Positions 18,401 through 27,235 are shown, counted from the first letter of the stretch. The stretch: 44,368 nt of DNA from Pseudomonadota bacterium (GCA_021815805.1 JAKAZQ010000028.1:1-44368); one strand, 5' to 3'. The notes: generated from the sequence alone by a model not told the origin. A program made the numbers and translations.

Positions 18401-19078
18401 GAAGGGGTCGCGCGCTATACCAGCGCGCGCCCGGCCGGCGGCGTGCAGGCGTACTGGCAACAGCGACCCGACGTCGGCGGCTGGATCGGCCGGCTGGCCG
18501 CCGCATATTCCGATCAGGAGCTGGAATGGCGGCGCGGCAGCTCGCCCGCGCTGGGCGCGGGGTGGGGGCGTACCGACGCGGTCGCGCGCGCCTGGCATGC
18601 CGAGCTGGGCCTGCGTCACGCGGTCGGCGAGGCCTTGCAGCTGACGCCCTGGCTCGGTGGTACGGCCGCATCGGCGCTGGTGCGCGGCTTCACCGAGGCA
18701 CCCGGCGGCGCGGCGCCGGCGGTGGAGGGCCTGCCGGCGCGCTGGAGCTACCGTGACGCGTACCAGCATTCGGTCACCGTCGATGCCGGGCTGCGCATGC
18801 GCGCGCGACGCGGCGAGCGCACGGAACTGGAACTCGAGCTGTGGCTGCAGCGGGTTCTGCGCCAGGTCGGTGCCAGCTGGGGTCTGAGCCATTCCCCGGA
18901 CAGCGCGAGTCTGTCGGTGGACGGCCCGTCGCGTCGCTACCTGGCGGGCCTGGCGCTGCAACTGCGCCATCACATCACGCCGAGCCAGGACATCGTGTTC
19001 AGTCTGTCGGGGCAGCAGCAGCCCTATGCTTCGGCGCTGATCGTCGATTCCCGTCTCGGCTGGCAGGTCGGCTTCTAG
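15443..19078 (+). CDS. Autotransporter (type Va) with beta-strand repeats
   Basis: An outer-membrane autotransporter of up to 1,211 residues. A basic segment followed by AVVVASMAGLSG (about 41-52) is the probable signal peptide; starts at 15443, 15476 or 15497 are all possible and none has a good ribosome site. Residues about 125-320 form a Gly-rich region. At least three copies of the autotransporter-associated beta-strand repeat follow (about residues 450-700), each with the pattern 'G.G.L.L.G.G.T.L......H.GGT....G'. A fourth, weaker copy follows. The last ~270 residues form a beta-barrel ending in the aromatic residue F. No protease triad or pertactin motif was recognised, so an adhesin or surface fibre is likelier than an enzyme. 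No secretion partner is nearby or needed. Confidence 0.85.
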   Translation: MSAPFGHAARQMHRRATVMGQADGVGRGCVGRGVARRRWRGAVVVASMAGLSGAPEAGAVDARAVEAPEARAAEAVAAGVVAQGADGARGQDFVQCLSRPGQAGCKVPPYAVEATVPGVVPVSASIFGASGGEGYVAHANQIIDTVRGGNGGRAGDNLGLPDASVRYIAPQSFEGAPGGDGGLGLRACAGAVIANKGSIRGGSGGDGGAAGSFAGHSGVGGNGGAGAPALRGSGFVLDNEGVIRGGAGGAAGATPAGGIVGYINPADFDYTGRLPPLAQGRGGAAAPAIVAGGGATIVNHGTISSGGPGAGAIEFVDAGNILAVTPGSEIHGEIRGSAGNLLRLTGRGAAALDLSSGAQYAGFAGVDVVGATWTLQGASHDDIPWSLRGGVLQLASSAPLGGAALRIDGGTLRALGDLQIRQALQLDGRAHIDNGGHALRLDGPSRGNGELVLRGGGVTTLANVANRHAGGTTVLGGSTLRVVSEAALGPGPLRLQASADQPAGLLVAAPARPRAARSFVRDIELVGGRGLVDNDGQALRLDGAMHGAGTLELAGGGVTELTNAANDHRGGTRIAAGSTARLLAREPLGGGRLTLAGTPAAPAVLRVDADVHLTQPLRLAGDGGVLHNDGHVVRVAGALDGRGALVLSGNGLTCLDAAASTHRGGTQVGPGATLQIASGRVLGRGALRLHGVPQRATLRSSADTTLAVPVHLAGDARVTVAPATTLAMTGGLFDAGSDATALVVDGGGTLRLDAPSGYRGATTVQPGTWLALGPHGSVASFSTLRNQGVLDLRAAGAAPTLQGSLLQDASAALLLPLRPGQGPGLDIAGAARVDGLLVLLPQAGSYRPGRVVVLRAQQGLEANLRSCAVPGLSAFTPLRPAFSRDAYALYLDLSADGLIDEALAGSLPALRAVLRGSASGLAGLARRDCPVFDAHGLCVAVGGGQTVLGANGPRTDFTLLEAGWRVAPSLHLSAWLQQPLNQRIGSEGVARYTSARPAGGVQAYWQQRPDVGGWIGRLAAAYSDQELEWRRGSSPALGAGWGRTDAVARAWHAELGLRHAVGEALQLTPWLGGTAASALVRGFTEAPGGAAPAVEGLPARWSYRDAYQHSVTVDAGLRMRARRGERTELELELWLQRVLRQVGASWGLSHSPDSASLSVDGPSRRYLAGLALQLRHHITPSQDIVFSLSGQQQPYASALIVDSRLGWQVGF

Positions 19079-19136
19079 TCATCATGGTCGCCAACAGGCA
19101 GGTCGGCGGGGGTCGATCTCCTGCCGATGCGTAGGT

Positions 19137-19152
19137 TGCACGCAAGCGTGCA
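19137..19152. other. Small perfect inverted repeat between convergent genes
   Basis: TGCACGC and GCGTGCA are separated by two bases, in the 124-bp gap between the convergent autotransporter and DUF2189 genes. There is no T-tract, so terminator function is doubtful. Confidence 0.35.
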
Positions 19153-19202
19153 GAGCTACATGCTGTGAGCGTGTCATCAGCACCTGTTGAGGAGACCGAC
19201 TC

Positions 19203-19982
19203 CTAGGCCAGGATGCCCCGATAGGCATGCCAGCTGGCGTGCCCCAGCAGCGGGCCGACGAGCAGCAGTCCGAGCCCGGCCGGCAGCAGCGCCAACGCAC
19301 TCAGCAGGGTGAGCATGGCGCCCCAGGCGAACAGCACCCAGGGGTGCTCGAGGCACGCGCGCACGCTGGTCAGCGCAGCGGTGATGGCGTCCACCGGACG
19401 GTCGAGCAGCAGCGGCACGGCGATCACGCTGCAGGCGAAGGCGACGCCGGCGAACATCGCGCCGACCGCGGCATAGGCCGCGATGAACGGCAGGTTGGAG
19501 GGGTCGAGCAGCAGCTGCGTCGGGGTCTGCGCCGGCGCCATGCCGTCGGCGAACAGCGCGAACACGACCAGCGAACTGCGCGCCCACAGCAACTCGAGCA
19601 CCAGCAATAGTCCGATGAACAGCGACAGGCTGGATCGGCGCGGCAACCAGCACACCAGGCAGCCGCGCAGACGCGGGCGGGTGCCGCAGGCGCACAGGCG
19701 GCTGGCCTCGATCAGCCCCATCGCCAGCGCCGGCCCCAGCAGCATCATGCCGCTGCCCAGCAGCAGCGCATACTGCGGACTCTCGCGCAGCAACGCGCCG
19801 AGCATCCAGGCGACCGCCGTGAACAGCAGGCCGTAGCTGAGGCTGAGCACCGGACACCGCAGCACGTCGCGGGCGCCGTCCCGCAGCCAGCGCAGCGGAT
19901 CCCGCCAGCCCAGCATGGGCACGCTCACGCGCGTCGTGCGCTGGTCTGCCAGCGGATGGTTGCGGGCCTCCTCGGGAGTCAT
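19203..19982 (-). CDS. DUF2189-type integral membrane protein
   Basis: A 259-residue polytopic membrane protein with about six hydrophobic segments (near residues 45-65, 72-92, 118-140, 170-190, 205-220 and 225-250). The N-terminal part, ending in W..GW.D......LGYG-like sequence, and the paired 'GP.LA.GL.E.SR' segment (GPALAMGLIEASRL) match what I know of DUF2189. Its role is unknown; it is often found as an isolated inner-membrane protein. The ATG has a weak GAGG-type site upstream. It is followed by a convergent autotransporter and lies 83 bp downstream of lspA in the same direction. Confidence 0.75.
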   Translation of the reverse strand: MTPEEARNHPLADQRTTRVSVPMLGWRDPLRWLRDGARDVLRCPVLSLSYGLLFTAVAWMLGALLRESPQYALLLGSGMMLLGPALAMGLIEASRLCACGTRPRLRGCLVCWLPRRSSLSLFIGLLLVLELLWARSSLVVFALFADGMAPAQTPTQLLLDPSNLPFIAAYAAVGAMFAGVAFACSVIAVPLLLDRPVDAITAALTSVRACLEHPWVLFAWGAMLTLLSALALLPAGLGLLLVGPLLGHASWHAYRGILA

Positions 19983-20065
19983 GTCTCGACGGGTTCGGTC
20001 ATTCCTGGATACACATGGGGCGGCCCGCAGCTTATACCCGGCCCAGTTTCGTGACAAGGCAGGGT

Positions 20066-20608
20066 CTACCCGCGTCCGGCGTCGCCCGCGGTGGAGCGCT
20101 GGCGGCGCCGGGACTGGCGCTGTTCGTCGAGCAGCAGCGCGACCGCGCCGACGGTGATCGCGCTGTCGGCCAGGTTGAAGGCCGGCCAGTGCCATGCGCC
20201 CGACGCCGTGCGCAGGTAGAAATCGAGAAAGTCCGTGACATGGCCCCACAGCACGCGATCCGCCACGTTGCCGAGGGCCCCGCCCAGGATCAGGCCCAGC
20301 GCCAGGCCCATCAGCACGCGTTGCCGGCGGCGCAGCAGGACGACCGCGATCAGCAGCGAGACCGCGCTGCCCAGCCCGGTGAACAGCCAGCGTTGCCAGC
20401 CCGGCTCGGCGGCCAGGAACGAGAAGGCGGCGCCCGGGTTCTCGACATGCACCAGGTTGAAGAAACCCGTGATCGGCATCGACGCGCCCAGCGGCAGGTC
20501 GTGCGCGATCAGCCACTTGCTGGCCTGATCCAGTGCGAGCACCGCCAGCGCCAGCAGCAGCCAGATCCACGACGGCGGCAGATCCTCCGGCACGGCAGCG
20601 TCAGACAT
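20066..20608 (-). CDS. lspA: Lipoprotein signal peptidase II
   Basis: A 180-residue inner-membrane aspartyl peptidase that cleaves signal peptides of diacylated prolipoproteins. Four transmembrane segments are visible. The catalytic aspartates are in [10 protein letters not shown] and FNLADSAI, both in family context; the substrate-facing block [16 protein letters not shown] is also present. The start overlaps the ileS stop by 8 bp, and ileS-lspA is a very common pair, often with ribF upstream as here. The C-terminal 20 residues are Arg-rich and poorly conserved. Confidence 0.97.
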   Translation of the reverse strand: MSDAAVPEDLPPSWIWLLLALAVLALDQASKWLIAHDLPLGASMPITGFFNLVHVENPGAAFSFLAAEPGWQRWLFTGLGSAVSLLIAVVLLRRRQRVLMGLALGLILGGALGNVADRVLWGHVTDFLDFYLRTASGAWHWPAFNLADSAITVGAVALLLDEQRQSRRRQRSTAGDAGRG

Positions 20609-23453
20609 GGCGTCGCACCTCGCCGTCGCCGTGCAGGTTGCTCACGCAGCGCGCGCACAGGCCGGCATGCGCGGTGTCCGCGCCGACGTCTTCGACCCAG
20701 TGCCAGCAACGTTCGCACTTGGCCGCGGCGGCTGGTTCGGCGCGCACCTCCACGGCCTCGGCCGTGTACGGGCGCAGGCGCGACACGATGAAGGCGAAAC
20801 GCGCCTCGTCGCCGAGTTCCCGCAGCAGGTCGAGCTCGGCCGCCGGCAGGCCGAGGTCCACCCAGGCCTGCAGCGACGAGCCCAGCCGGCCCTCGGCGCG
20901 CACGTCCTCGACCGCGCGGTTGACGCGGTCGCGCAGCATCCGCATGCGCGACCAGCGCGTCAGCAGTTCGGCCGCGTCGGCGGGCTGCGGCAGCGTGTGA
21001 TAGGTCTGCACGAAGATGGTGCCGTCGGCGCGCGCGCGGGCAGGCTCGAAATGCTCCCACGCCTCCTCCGCGGTGAAACTCAGGAAGGGGGCGATCCAGC
21101 GCAGCATGGCGCTGGCCAGATGCCACAGCGCGGTCTGCGCGCTGCGCCGGGCGTGGCTGTCGGCCTGCGTCGTGTACAGCCGGTCCTTCAGCACATCGAG
21201 GTAGAAGCCCCCGAGGTCCTCGGAACAGAACACCAGCAGGCGTGCCACCACCGGGTGGAATTCGTAGGCGGCGTAGTGCGCCAGGATGTCGCGCTGCAGC
21301 GCGCCGGCATGCGCCAGCATCCAGCGGTCGATGTCGAGCATCGCGTCCACCGGCACGGACTGCGTGGCGGCATCGAAATCCGACACGTTGGCCAGCAGGA
21401 AGCGCAGCGTGTTGCGCACCCGGCGATAGTTCTCGACCACCTGTTTGAGGATCGCATCGGAGATCGCGAGATCCCCGGAGTAGTCGGTCGATGCCACCCA
21501 GAGGCGGATGATCTCGGCGCCGAGCTTGTCGCTGACGGCCTGCGGCGCGATCACGTTGCCCACCGACTTGCTCATCTTGCGGCCTTGCCCGTCGACCGTG
21601 AAGCCATGGGTGAGCAGCGCCTTGTAGGGTGCGCGGCCGTCGATCGCGCAGCCGGTCAGCAGCGACGAGTGGAACCAGCCGCGGTGCTGGTCATGCCCCT
21701 CCAGGTACAGGTCGGCGGGCCACGCCAGTTGCTCGCGATGACTGCCGCGCAGCACGTGCCAGTGGGTGGTGCCGGAGTCGAACCAGACCTCGATGATGTC
21801 CTGGGACTTCTCGTAGTCGTCGGCCTGTTCGCCCAGCCAGTCGCGCAGGTCCAGGCGCGACCACGCCTCCACACCCTCGCGCTGCACCAGGTCGGCGGCG
21901 CGGTCGAGCAGTTCCAGCGTGCGCGGGTGCAATTCCCCGGTGGCCTTGTGCAGCAGGAAGGGCAGCGGAACGCCCCACGCGCGCTGGCGCGAGATGCACC
22001 AGTCCGGGCGTCCCGCGATCATGTCGCGCAGACGCGCCTTGCCGCCGGCCGGGTAGAAGGCGGTCTGCTCGACCGCGTCCAGCGCCAGTTCGCGCAGCGT
22101 GCGCGGCGCCTTGTCGGTGGTGCAGACGCCTTCGCCCTGGTCCATGCGCACGAACCACTGGCTTGCCGCGCGATAGATCACCGGTGTCTTGTGGCGCCAG
22201 CAATGCGGATAGCTGTGGCGGATGTCCTCGGTCGCGAGCAGGCGGCCGGCGGCTCGCAGCGCCTCGACCACGGCCGGCGCGGCGCGCCAGATCTGCTGGC
22301 CGCCGAACAGCGGCAGCTCGGCCGCGTACACGCCGTCGCCCTGCACCGGGTTGAGCACCTGGTCGGTGGTCATGCCGTGGGCGATGCAGGAGTTGAAGTC
22401 GTCCACGCCGTAGGCCGGCGAGGAATGCACGATGCCGGTGCCGTCGTCCGCCGTGGCGTAGCTGGCCAGGTAGACGGGGCTGGCGCGGTCGTAGCCGCGA
22501 TCCACCTGCGCCAGCGGGTGGCGAAAGCGCAGGCCGCCGAGGGCTTCGCCACGCGCTGTCGCGAGCACGCGTCCCTGCAGGCCGTAGCGCTCCAGGCAGG
22601 GCGCGACGCGGGCGCTCGCCAGCAGCAGCACGCCGCGCTCCGTGTCGACCAGGCTGTACTCGAGTTCGGGGTTGAGGTTCAACGCCTGGTTGGCCGGGAT
22701 GGTCCACGCCGTGGTCGTCCAGATGACGGCGAACGCCGGGCCGGGAAGGCCGTCCAGCCCGAAGGCCGCGGCCAGGCGTTCGGGCTCGTCGCACGCAAAC
22801 GCCACGTCCAGCGTGTGGGACGTCTTGTCGGCGTACTCGATCTCGAACTCGGCCAGCGAGGAGCCGCAATCGAAACACCAATGCACCGGCTTGAGTCCGC
22901 GGTAGACGAAGCCGCGCTCGACCACGCGCTTGAGGGCGCGGATCTCGTCGGCCTCGTTGCCGAAATCCATCGTGCGGTACGGGTGCTCCCAGTCCCCGAG
23001 CACGCCCAGGCGCTGGAAGTCGGCCATCTGGCCGGCGATCTGCTCGGCGGCGTAGGCACGGCTGAGCGCCTGGATGCGGTCGCGCCCGAGTTTGCGCCCG
23101 TGCAGTTTCTCGATCTGGTTCTCGATGGGCAGGCCGTGGCAGTCCCAGCCTGGCACGTACACCGCATCGAAGCCCTCGAGCTGGCGCGCCTTCACGATCA
23201 TGTCCTTGAGCACCTTGTTCACGGCGTGCCCGATATGGATCTGGCCGTTGGCGTAAGGCGGGCCGTCGTGCAGCACGAAGCGCGGCCGTCCGGCGCGAGC
23301 CGCGCGCAGGCGCCGGTACACCCCTTCGTCCTGCCAGCGCCTGACCCATTGCGGCTCACGACGCGGCAGGTCGCCGCGCATCGGGAACGTGGTGTCCGGA
23401 AGATTCAGCGTGGAGCGGTAATCGGGTTTGGCGGGCGCGTCGGAGGCGGTCAT
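20601..23453 (-). CDS. ileS: Isoleucyl-tRNA synthetase
   Basis: A 950-residue class I synthetase charging tRNA-Ile, close in length to E. coli IleS. The HIGH motif is in [12 protein letters not shown] (residues 73-76 for HIGH) and is followed by [13 protein letters not shown]. The CP1 editing domain contains [14 protein letters not shown]. The KMSKSVGN loop is present. The C-terminal zinc knuckle CERCW...CARC fits the eubacterial type. The start at [19 protein letters not shown] is the family start; 26 open codons upstream are not similar. The gene overlaps lspA by 8 bp and lies 99 bp downstream of ribF, as a likely operon. Confidence 0.97.
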   Translation of the reverse strand: MTASDAPAKPDYRSTLNLPDTTFPMRGDLPRREPQWVRRWQDEGVYRRLRAARAGRPRFVLHDGPPYANGQIHIGHAVNKVLKDMIVKARQLEGFDAVYVPGWDCHGLPIENQIEKLHGRKLGRDRIQALSRAYAAEQIAGQMADFQRLGVLGDWEHPYRTMDFGNEADEIRALKRVVERGFVYRGLKPVHWCFDCGSSLAEFEIEYADKTSHTLDVAFACDEPERLAAAFGLDGLPGPAFAVIWTTTAWTIPANQALNLNPELEYSLVDTERGVLLLASARVAPCLERYGLQGRVLATARGEALGGLRFRHPLAQVDRGYDRASPVYLASYATADDGTGIVHSSPAYGVDDFNSCIAHGMTTDQVLNPVQGDGVYAAELPLFGGQQIWRAAPAVVEALRAAGRLLATEDIRHSYPHCWRHKTPVIYRAASQWFVRMDQGEGVCTTDKAPRTLRELALDAVEQTAFYPAGGKARLRDMIAGRPDWCISRQRAWGVPLPFLLHKATGELHPRTLELLDRAADLVQREGVEAWSRLDLRDWLGEQADDYEKSQDIIEVWFDSGTTHWHVLRGSHREQLAWPADLYLEGHDQHRGWFHSSLLTGCAIDGRAPYKALLTHGFTVDGQGRKMSKSVGNVIAPQAVSDKLGAEIIRLWVASTDYSGDLAISDAILKQVVENYRRVRNTLRFLLANVSDFDAATQSVPVDAMLDIDRWMLAHAGALQRDILAHYAAYEFHPVVARLLVFCSEDLGGFYLDVLKDRLYTTQADSHARRSAQTALWHLASAMLRWIAPFLSFTAEEAWEHFEPARARADGTIFVQTYHTLPQPADAAELLTRWSRMRMLRDRVNRAVEDVRAEGRLGSSLQAWVDLGLPAAELDLLRELGDEARFAFIVSRLRPYTAEAVEVRAEPAAAAKCERCWHWVEDVGADTAHAGLCARCVSNLHGDGEVRRHV

Positions 23454-23552
23454 GGCATGCGGTGGCGCCGGGCGGGCGGCGCGGACGTTTTCGGGGTGGG
23501 GTGAGCGGGCGGCGCGGTCGTGCCCATGCACATGCAGCGCCGGCCGTCCGGA

Positions 23553-24512
23553 TCAGGAGGCACGGGGCACCGCGCGGGCGAGCCAGGCGCGAGCTGCGCG
23601 CACGTCGGCGTCGATCGCCGCGGCGAGAGCCTGCAGGCCGTCGTAACGGGCTTCGTCGCGCAGCTTGTGCAGCAATTCCACGCGCACGAGTTTACCGTAG
23701 GCGTCTCCGCTCCAATCCAGCACGTAGGCTTCGAGCAGCACGCGCCCGGAGTCGTCGACGCTGGGTCGGCGCCCGAGGCTGGCCACGGCCTGCAGCGGCT
23801 GGGGCGCCAGGCCGTGCACGCGGGCGACGAAAATGCCTTGCGCCGCAGGGTGCGCATGCCCGAAGCGCAGATTCAGCGTGGGAAAGCCGAGCTGGCGTCC
23901 GAGCTTGGCGCCGTGTTGCACGTGCCCGGAGATCGCGTAGGGACGATCCAGCAGATTGGCGGCCAGCGGCATGTCTCCGCCCGCGAGGGCCTGGCGCACC
24001 GCCGAACTCGACACGCGCCGGGCATGCAGCTCGTAGGCGTTCATGCGTGCGACCTCGAATCCCTGGCGCAGGCCGCAGGCATCGAGCAGGGCGTAGTCGC
24101 CGGCGCGCCGCGCGCCGAAGCGGAAATCGTCGCCCACCAGCACGTAGCGCGCCTGCAGTCCCTGTACCAGCACACGCTGGATGAACGCCTCGGGGGACAG
24201 CGCCGCAAGCGCAGCATCGAAGCGCAGAATAACGGCACGATCGACGCCGCATTGCGCCAGACCGTCGAGTTTGTCGCGTAGGCTCGACACACGTGTCGGC
24301 GCAAGATCCGGGCGCTGCTGGGTCTTCGCGAAATAATCCCGTGGGTGGGGTTCGAAGGTCAGTGCGCAGGCGCTCAGCCCACGCTGCCGAGCTTCGTGCA
24401 CGAGCAGCGCGAGCATGGCCTGGTGGCCACGATGCACGCCGTCGAAATTGCCGATGCTGATCGCGCTGGGCACGCCCAGTGCGCTGTGCTGAATACCTCT
24501 GAATACCTGCAT
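23553..24512 (-). CDS. ribF: Bifunctional riboflavin kinase / FAD synthetase
   Basis: A 319-residue two-domain enzyme converting riboflavin to FMN and then FAD. The N-terminal nucleotidyltransferase has AISIGNFDGVHRGHQAML (HxGH-like motif) and VLVGDDFRFG, with SSSAVRQAL. The C-terminal kinase domain starts with GHVQHGAKLGRQLGFPTLNL and includes the Y/E segment LLEAYVLDW. The length is normal. The start is at MQVFRGIQ. It is the probable first gene of a ribF-ileS-lspA operon. Confidence 0.96.
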   Translation of the reverse strand: MQVFRGIQHSALGVPSAISIGNFDGVHRGHQAMLALLVHEARQRGLSACALTFEPHPRDYFAKTQQRPDLAPTRVSSLRDKLDGLAQCGVDRAVILRFDAALAALSPEAFIQRVLVQGLQARYVLVGDDFRFGARRAGDYALLDACGLRQGFEVARMNAYELHARRVSSSAVRQALAGGDMPLAANLLDRPYAISGHVQHGAKLGRQLGFPTLNLRFGHAHPAAQGIFVARVHGLAPQPLQAVASLGRRPSVDDSGRVLLEAYVLDWSGDAYGKLVRVELLHKLRDEARYDGLQALAAAIDADVRAARAWLARAVPRAS

Positions 24513-24525
24513 GGGAACCTGCGGG

Positions 24526-24531
24526 ATTATG
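24526..24531 (-). promoter_or_regulatory. Candidate -10 box for ribF
   Basis: CATAAT on the minus strand, 13 bp upstream of the ribF ATG, with GCAGG between. If used, the leader would be very short (about 7 nt). No convincing -35 was found. Confidence 0.3.
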
Positions 24532-24697
24532 CGTCGACGGGCGGTTGCCGGCGGGCCGCGCCGGACGGCACGGCCGGGGCCGGGGCCGCTTGCGGTGCTG
24601 CCTCGCAGGAGCCGGTGGGCCGGCCAGCCCTGTGGTCAGGCGGCAACGCCAGGGGCGGTCGCGTCGAACGATTTTCGGGTGGGCGGGCGCGGAGTGC

Positions 24698-24724
24698 TTG
24701 CAAAAGCTCCATTCGGTGTATAGT
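24698..24724 (+). promoter_or_regulatory. Candidate promoter for cold-shock gene
   Basis: TTGCAA (24698-24703) and TATAGT (24719-24724), separated by only 15 bp, lie upstream of the cold-shock gene in the 339-bp ribF-csp divergent spacer. The region changes from GC-rich to AT-richer here. The short spacing lowers confidence in the -35. Confidence 0.5.
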
Positions 24725-24730
24725 AAGCCC

Positions 24731-24851
24731 TGCAGTCGCTTCAAGACGGGCGCCCTGGCGCGCACAGTTTGGGTTCGTAGTCACTCGATAAACCGGCTGG
24801 GCTTGTTGAAGATTTGCATTTCATTGATACACAGGACTTGAAAGGAAGATC
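24731..24851 (+). promoter_or_regulatory. Long 5' leader of cold-shock mRNA
   Basis: About 120 nt between the candidate start site and the ATG, notably AT-richer than the surroundings and ending in AAAGGAAG before ATG. Long leaders that fold according to temperature are a known trait of cspA-type mRNAs; that this one does so is inference. Confidence 0.45.
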
Positions 24852-25055
24852 ATGCCCACCGGCATCGTCAAATGGTTTAACGAAAGCAAAGGCTTCGGGT
24901 TCATCAAGCCGGACGAGGGCGGCGAGGATCTGTTCGCCCACTTCAGCGAGATCCAGGCCAAGGGCTTCCGCACCCTGCAGGAGAACCAGCGTGTCGAATT
25001 CACTGTGAAGGCCGGCCCGAAGGGTCCGCAGGCCTCGCAGATCCGCGTGCTGTAA
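24852..25055 (+). CDS. Cold-shock protein, CspA family
   Basis: A 67-residue single cold-shock domain that binds single-stranded nucleic acid and acts as an RNA chaperone. [15 protein letters not shown] (residues 4-18) contains RNP1 (KGFGFI), and LFAHF (27-31) is RNP2, with Ala where Val is commoner. The length is normal. A strong ribosome site (AAGGAAG) supports the ATG. It is monocistronic: two hairpin terminators follow before the DedA gene. Whether it is cold-induced or constitutive cannot be told from the protein. Confidence 0.97.
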   Translation: MPTGIVKWFNESKGFGFIKPDEGGEDLFAHFSEIQAKGFRTLQENQRVEFTVKAGPKGPQASQIRVL

Positions 25056-25079
25056 GCCAGCAACGCGAACTCGGCATCG

Positions 25080-25111
25080 AACGCCCGGCCCTGCCGGGCG
25101 TTTTGCTTTTT
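25080..25111 (+). terminator. Intrinsic terminator after cold-shock gene
   Basis: A perfect 10-bp stem, AACGCCCGGC / GCCGGGCGTT (25080-25089 and 25093-25102), with loop CCT, is followed by TTGCTTTTT. It lies 25 bp after the csp stop. Confidence 0.92.
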
Positions 25112-25144
25112 GGGCCCGCGCGGGCGCTGCGCGGCAAGCCCGTG

Positions 25145-25171
25145 AAGCCGGCCCCTGCGGCCGGCTTTTTC
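25145..25171 (+). terminator. Second intrinsic terminator, tandem
   Basis: A perfect 9-bp stem, AAGCCGGCC / GGCCGGCTT (25145-25153 and 25159-25167), with loop CCTGC, is followed by TTTTC counting the stem end. It comes 34 bp after the first terminator, insulating the DedA gene from the highly expressed cold-shock gene. Confidence 0.8.
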
Positions 25172-25251
25172 GCATGCGTCGGCGGCGGGTGCAGCAGAGT
25201 CGGGCATGATCCGGGTGGGCGAGGTCGCTGCGGACCGCGCGGGAGAGGGGC

Positions 25252-25839
25252 TTGCTGGATCAATTCGTCCGGGAATGGGGGTACCTCGCGGTCGCCGTCG
25301 GTGCCTTCGCCGAAGGGGAAACCGTGCTTCTTGCGGCCGGCTATGCCGCGCGAGCCGGCTGGCTGGACCTTTGGCGCGTGGTGCTTGTCGCCGTGGTCGC
25401 GGCAAGCGCGGGCGACCAGTTCTTCTTCCTGCTCGGGCGCCTCTACGGGCCGGCGCTGCTGCGGCGCCTGCCGCGGCTGCGCGCGCAGGTCGAACGCGTG
25501 GCGGTGCTACTGCGCAGGCGCCCGGGCGGAGCGGTGGTGGCCGTGCGCTTCCTGTACGGGCTGCGCATCGCCGGGCCGATCCTGATCGGAGCGGCGCAGG
25601 TTCCGCCGTCGCGGTTCATCGTCTTCAACCTGCTCGGCGCGCTGCTCTGGGCTCCGCTGGTGGCAGGGCTCGGCTGGGGCTTCGGGCACGCCTGGGAGCA
25701 TGTCTCGCAGCGCCTTCCGGGGTTCGAGGCCGGCCTGCTGGCGCTGCTGGTGCTCGTGCTGCTCGGTTCCTGGGCGCTGCGGCGCGCGGTTGCCGCGCTG
25801 CTGCGGCGCCGCCGCGCGCGCCGCGCCGGGCCCGGGTAG
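25252..25839 (+). CDS. DedA-family inner-membrane protein
   Basis: A 195-residue DedA/VTT-domain membrane protein. The family signature is visible: ...GAFAEGETVLLAAGYAA near residues 17-33, GDQFFFLLGRLYG (54-66), RFLYGLRIAGPILIGAAQ (98-115, with the conserved R..P..AG pattern in modified form) and FNLLGALLWAPLVAGLGWGFG. DedA proteins include undecaprenyl-phosphate and phospholipid flippases; which one is meant here is unknown. The start is TTG 25252, chosen because GGAGAGGGG directly precedes it and no ATG lies upstream in frame. The C-terminus is an Arg-rich cytoplasmic tail. Confidence 0.88.
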   Translation: MLDQFVREWGYLAVAVGAFAEGETVLLAAGYAARAGWLDLWRVVLVAVVAASAGDQFFFLLGRLYGPALLRRLPRLRAQVERVAVLLRRRPGGAVVAVRFLYGLRIAGPILIGAAQVPPSRFIVFNLLGALLWAPLVAGLGWGFGHAWEHVSQRLPGFEAGLLALLVLVLLGSWALRRAVAALLRRRRARRAGPG

Positions 25840-25885
25840 CGCGGGCGGCACAGGCCGTGCGCTGAAACGGCCCGCCGGACTCCGC

Positions 25886-25909
25886 GCGGGCCGCGCCGAC
25901 GCGGCCCGC
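25886..25909. terminator. GC hairpin between convergent dedA and trpS
   Basis: A perfect 10-bp stem, GCGGGCCGCG / CGCGGCCCGC, with loop CCGA, lies in the 163-bp gap between two convergent stops. There is no T-tract on either side, so termination would be non-canonical. Confidence 0.45.
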
Positions 25910-26002
25910 TGCGGCATGTCGACAGCCTGCCAGCGCTCGGGCTCCGCGCCCGGAGGTCTCGCGCGCGATCGCGAATTTCCGCTCTGCTGTGGCCGCGCGG
26001 CC

Positions 26003-27235
26003 TCAGGCGCCGCGCAGGCCCATCGCGTCGCGCACCATCTGCATGGTCTCGCGTGCCGCGGCCTGCGCGCGCTGCGTCCCCGCATCCAGGATGTCGCGCA
26101 CCAGCCCTGGCTGATCGAGGTAGGGCTGCGCGCGTTCGAGCATCGGTTGCTGCTCGCGCAGCACCGCGTCGATCACCGGTTGCTTGCACTCCAGGCAGCC
26201 GATGCCCGCGCTGGTGCAGCCGCGGCGCACCCATTCGCGGCAGGCTTCATCGGTGTAAGCCTGATGGAACTCCCACACCGGGCACTTTTCCGGGTTGCCG
26301 GGATCGCTGCGACGAACACGCGCCGGATCGGTGGGCATGCGCCGGATTTTGTGCTCGACGACCGCGCGTTCCTCGCGAATCGCAATGGAGTTGCCATAGC
26401 TCTTGGACATCTTGCGCCCGTCAAGCCCTGGCAGCTTGGATTCGGGGGTCAACAGCGCCTCCGGTTCGCGCAGGATGCTGCGCCGCCCGCCGTCGATCTG
26501 CGCCCGCAGTGCGTCCTTGTCGACACGCGAAAGCCGGCTTGCGGCGACCAGCGCGTGAGCCTGTTCGCGCAGTTCGACCTGGCCTTCCTGGTCGGCCGCG
26601 CGACGCAGCGCCTGCAACTGCTGGCGCTGCTCGTCGGGCAGACGCGACGCAGCGTCGCGCGCCTTCGCCTCGATGTCCGGATCCTTGCCGTACAGCGTGT
26701 TGAAGCGCCGCGCGATCTCGCGGCTCATCTCGATGTGCGGGATCTGATCCGCGCCCACCGGAACCCAGCGCGCCTGATAGATCAGGATGTCCGCGGCCTG
26801 CAGCAGCGGATAGCCGAGAAAGCCGTAGGTCAGAAGGTCCTTGTCCTTCAGGTTGGCGATCTGTTCCTTGTAGGTCGGCACGCGCTCCAGCCACGCCAGC
26901 GGCGTTCCCATGCCCAGCAGCAGGAACAGTTCGGCGTGCTCGGGCACGCGACTCTGCACGAACAGCGTGGCGTGCTGCGGGTCCACGCCGGCAGCCAGCC
27001 AGTCCACCACCATGTCGTGGGTGTGGCTGGCGATGACCTCGGGGGACTCGTAATGCGTGGTCAGCGCGTGCCAGTCGGCGACAAAGAAGAAGCAGGCGTT
27101 GTCGTGCTGCAGTTGCGCCCAGTTCTTCAGCGCGCCGTGGTAGTGCCCCAGATGCAGCGCACCGGTCGGACGCATGCCGGAGAGCACGCGCTCGCCGCCG
27201 GCCGCGGCGCGGGGGTTCGGTTCAACGTAGTTCAT
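26003..27235 (-). CDS. trpS: Tryptophanyl-tRNA synthetase
   Basis: A 410-residue class I synthetase for tRNA-Trp. It belongs to the long bacterial form (E. coli TrpS has 334 residues). The HIGH-type motif is in MRPTGALHLGHYHGAL, and DWHALTTHY follows. ILIYQARWVPVGADQIPHIEM binds tryptophan and ATP, and GRKMSKSYGN is the KMSKS loop. The extra length is a helical insert (about residues 185-255) before KMSKS, and a Cys-containing CTSAGIGCLECK near the C-terminus, both known in long TrpS proteins. The first 14 bp overlap the end of the PagL-like gene. Confidence 0.96.
   Translation of the reverse strand: MNYVEPNPRAAAGGERVLSGMRPTGALHLGHYHGALKNWAQLQHDNACFFFVADWHALTTHYESPEVIASHTHDMVVDWLAAGVDPQHATLFVQSRVPEHAELFLLLGMGTPLAWLERVPTYKEQIANLKDKDLLTYGFLGYPLLQAADILIYQARWVPVGADQIPHIEMSREIARRFNTLYGKDPDIEAKARDAASRLPDEQRQQLQALRRAADQEGQVELREQAHALVAASRLSRVDKDALRAQIDGGRRSILREPEALLTPESKLPGLDGRKMSKSYGNSIAIREERAVVEHKIRRMPTDPARVRRSDPGNPEKCPVWEFHQAYTDEACREWVRRGCTSAGIGCLECKQPVIDAVLREQQPMLERAQPYLDQPGLVRDILDAGTQRAQAAARETMQMVRDAMGLRGA

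Noticed and set aside
16775-18973. 732-codon minus-strand frame within the autotransporter gene
   Set aside because: It is a shadow of the repeat-bearing passenger and barrel, with no start signal or homology pattern.
20607-23504. 965-codon plus-strand open frame opposite ileS
   Set aside because: IleS on the other strand has every class I motif; the antisense product is His/Arg/Gln-rich without any domain.
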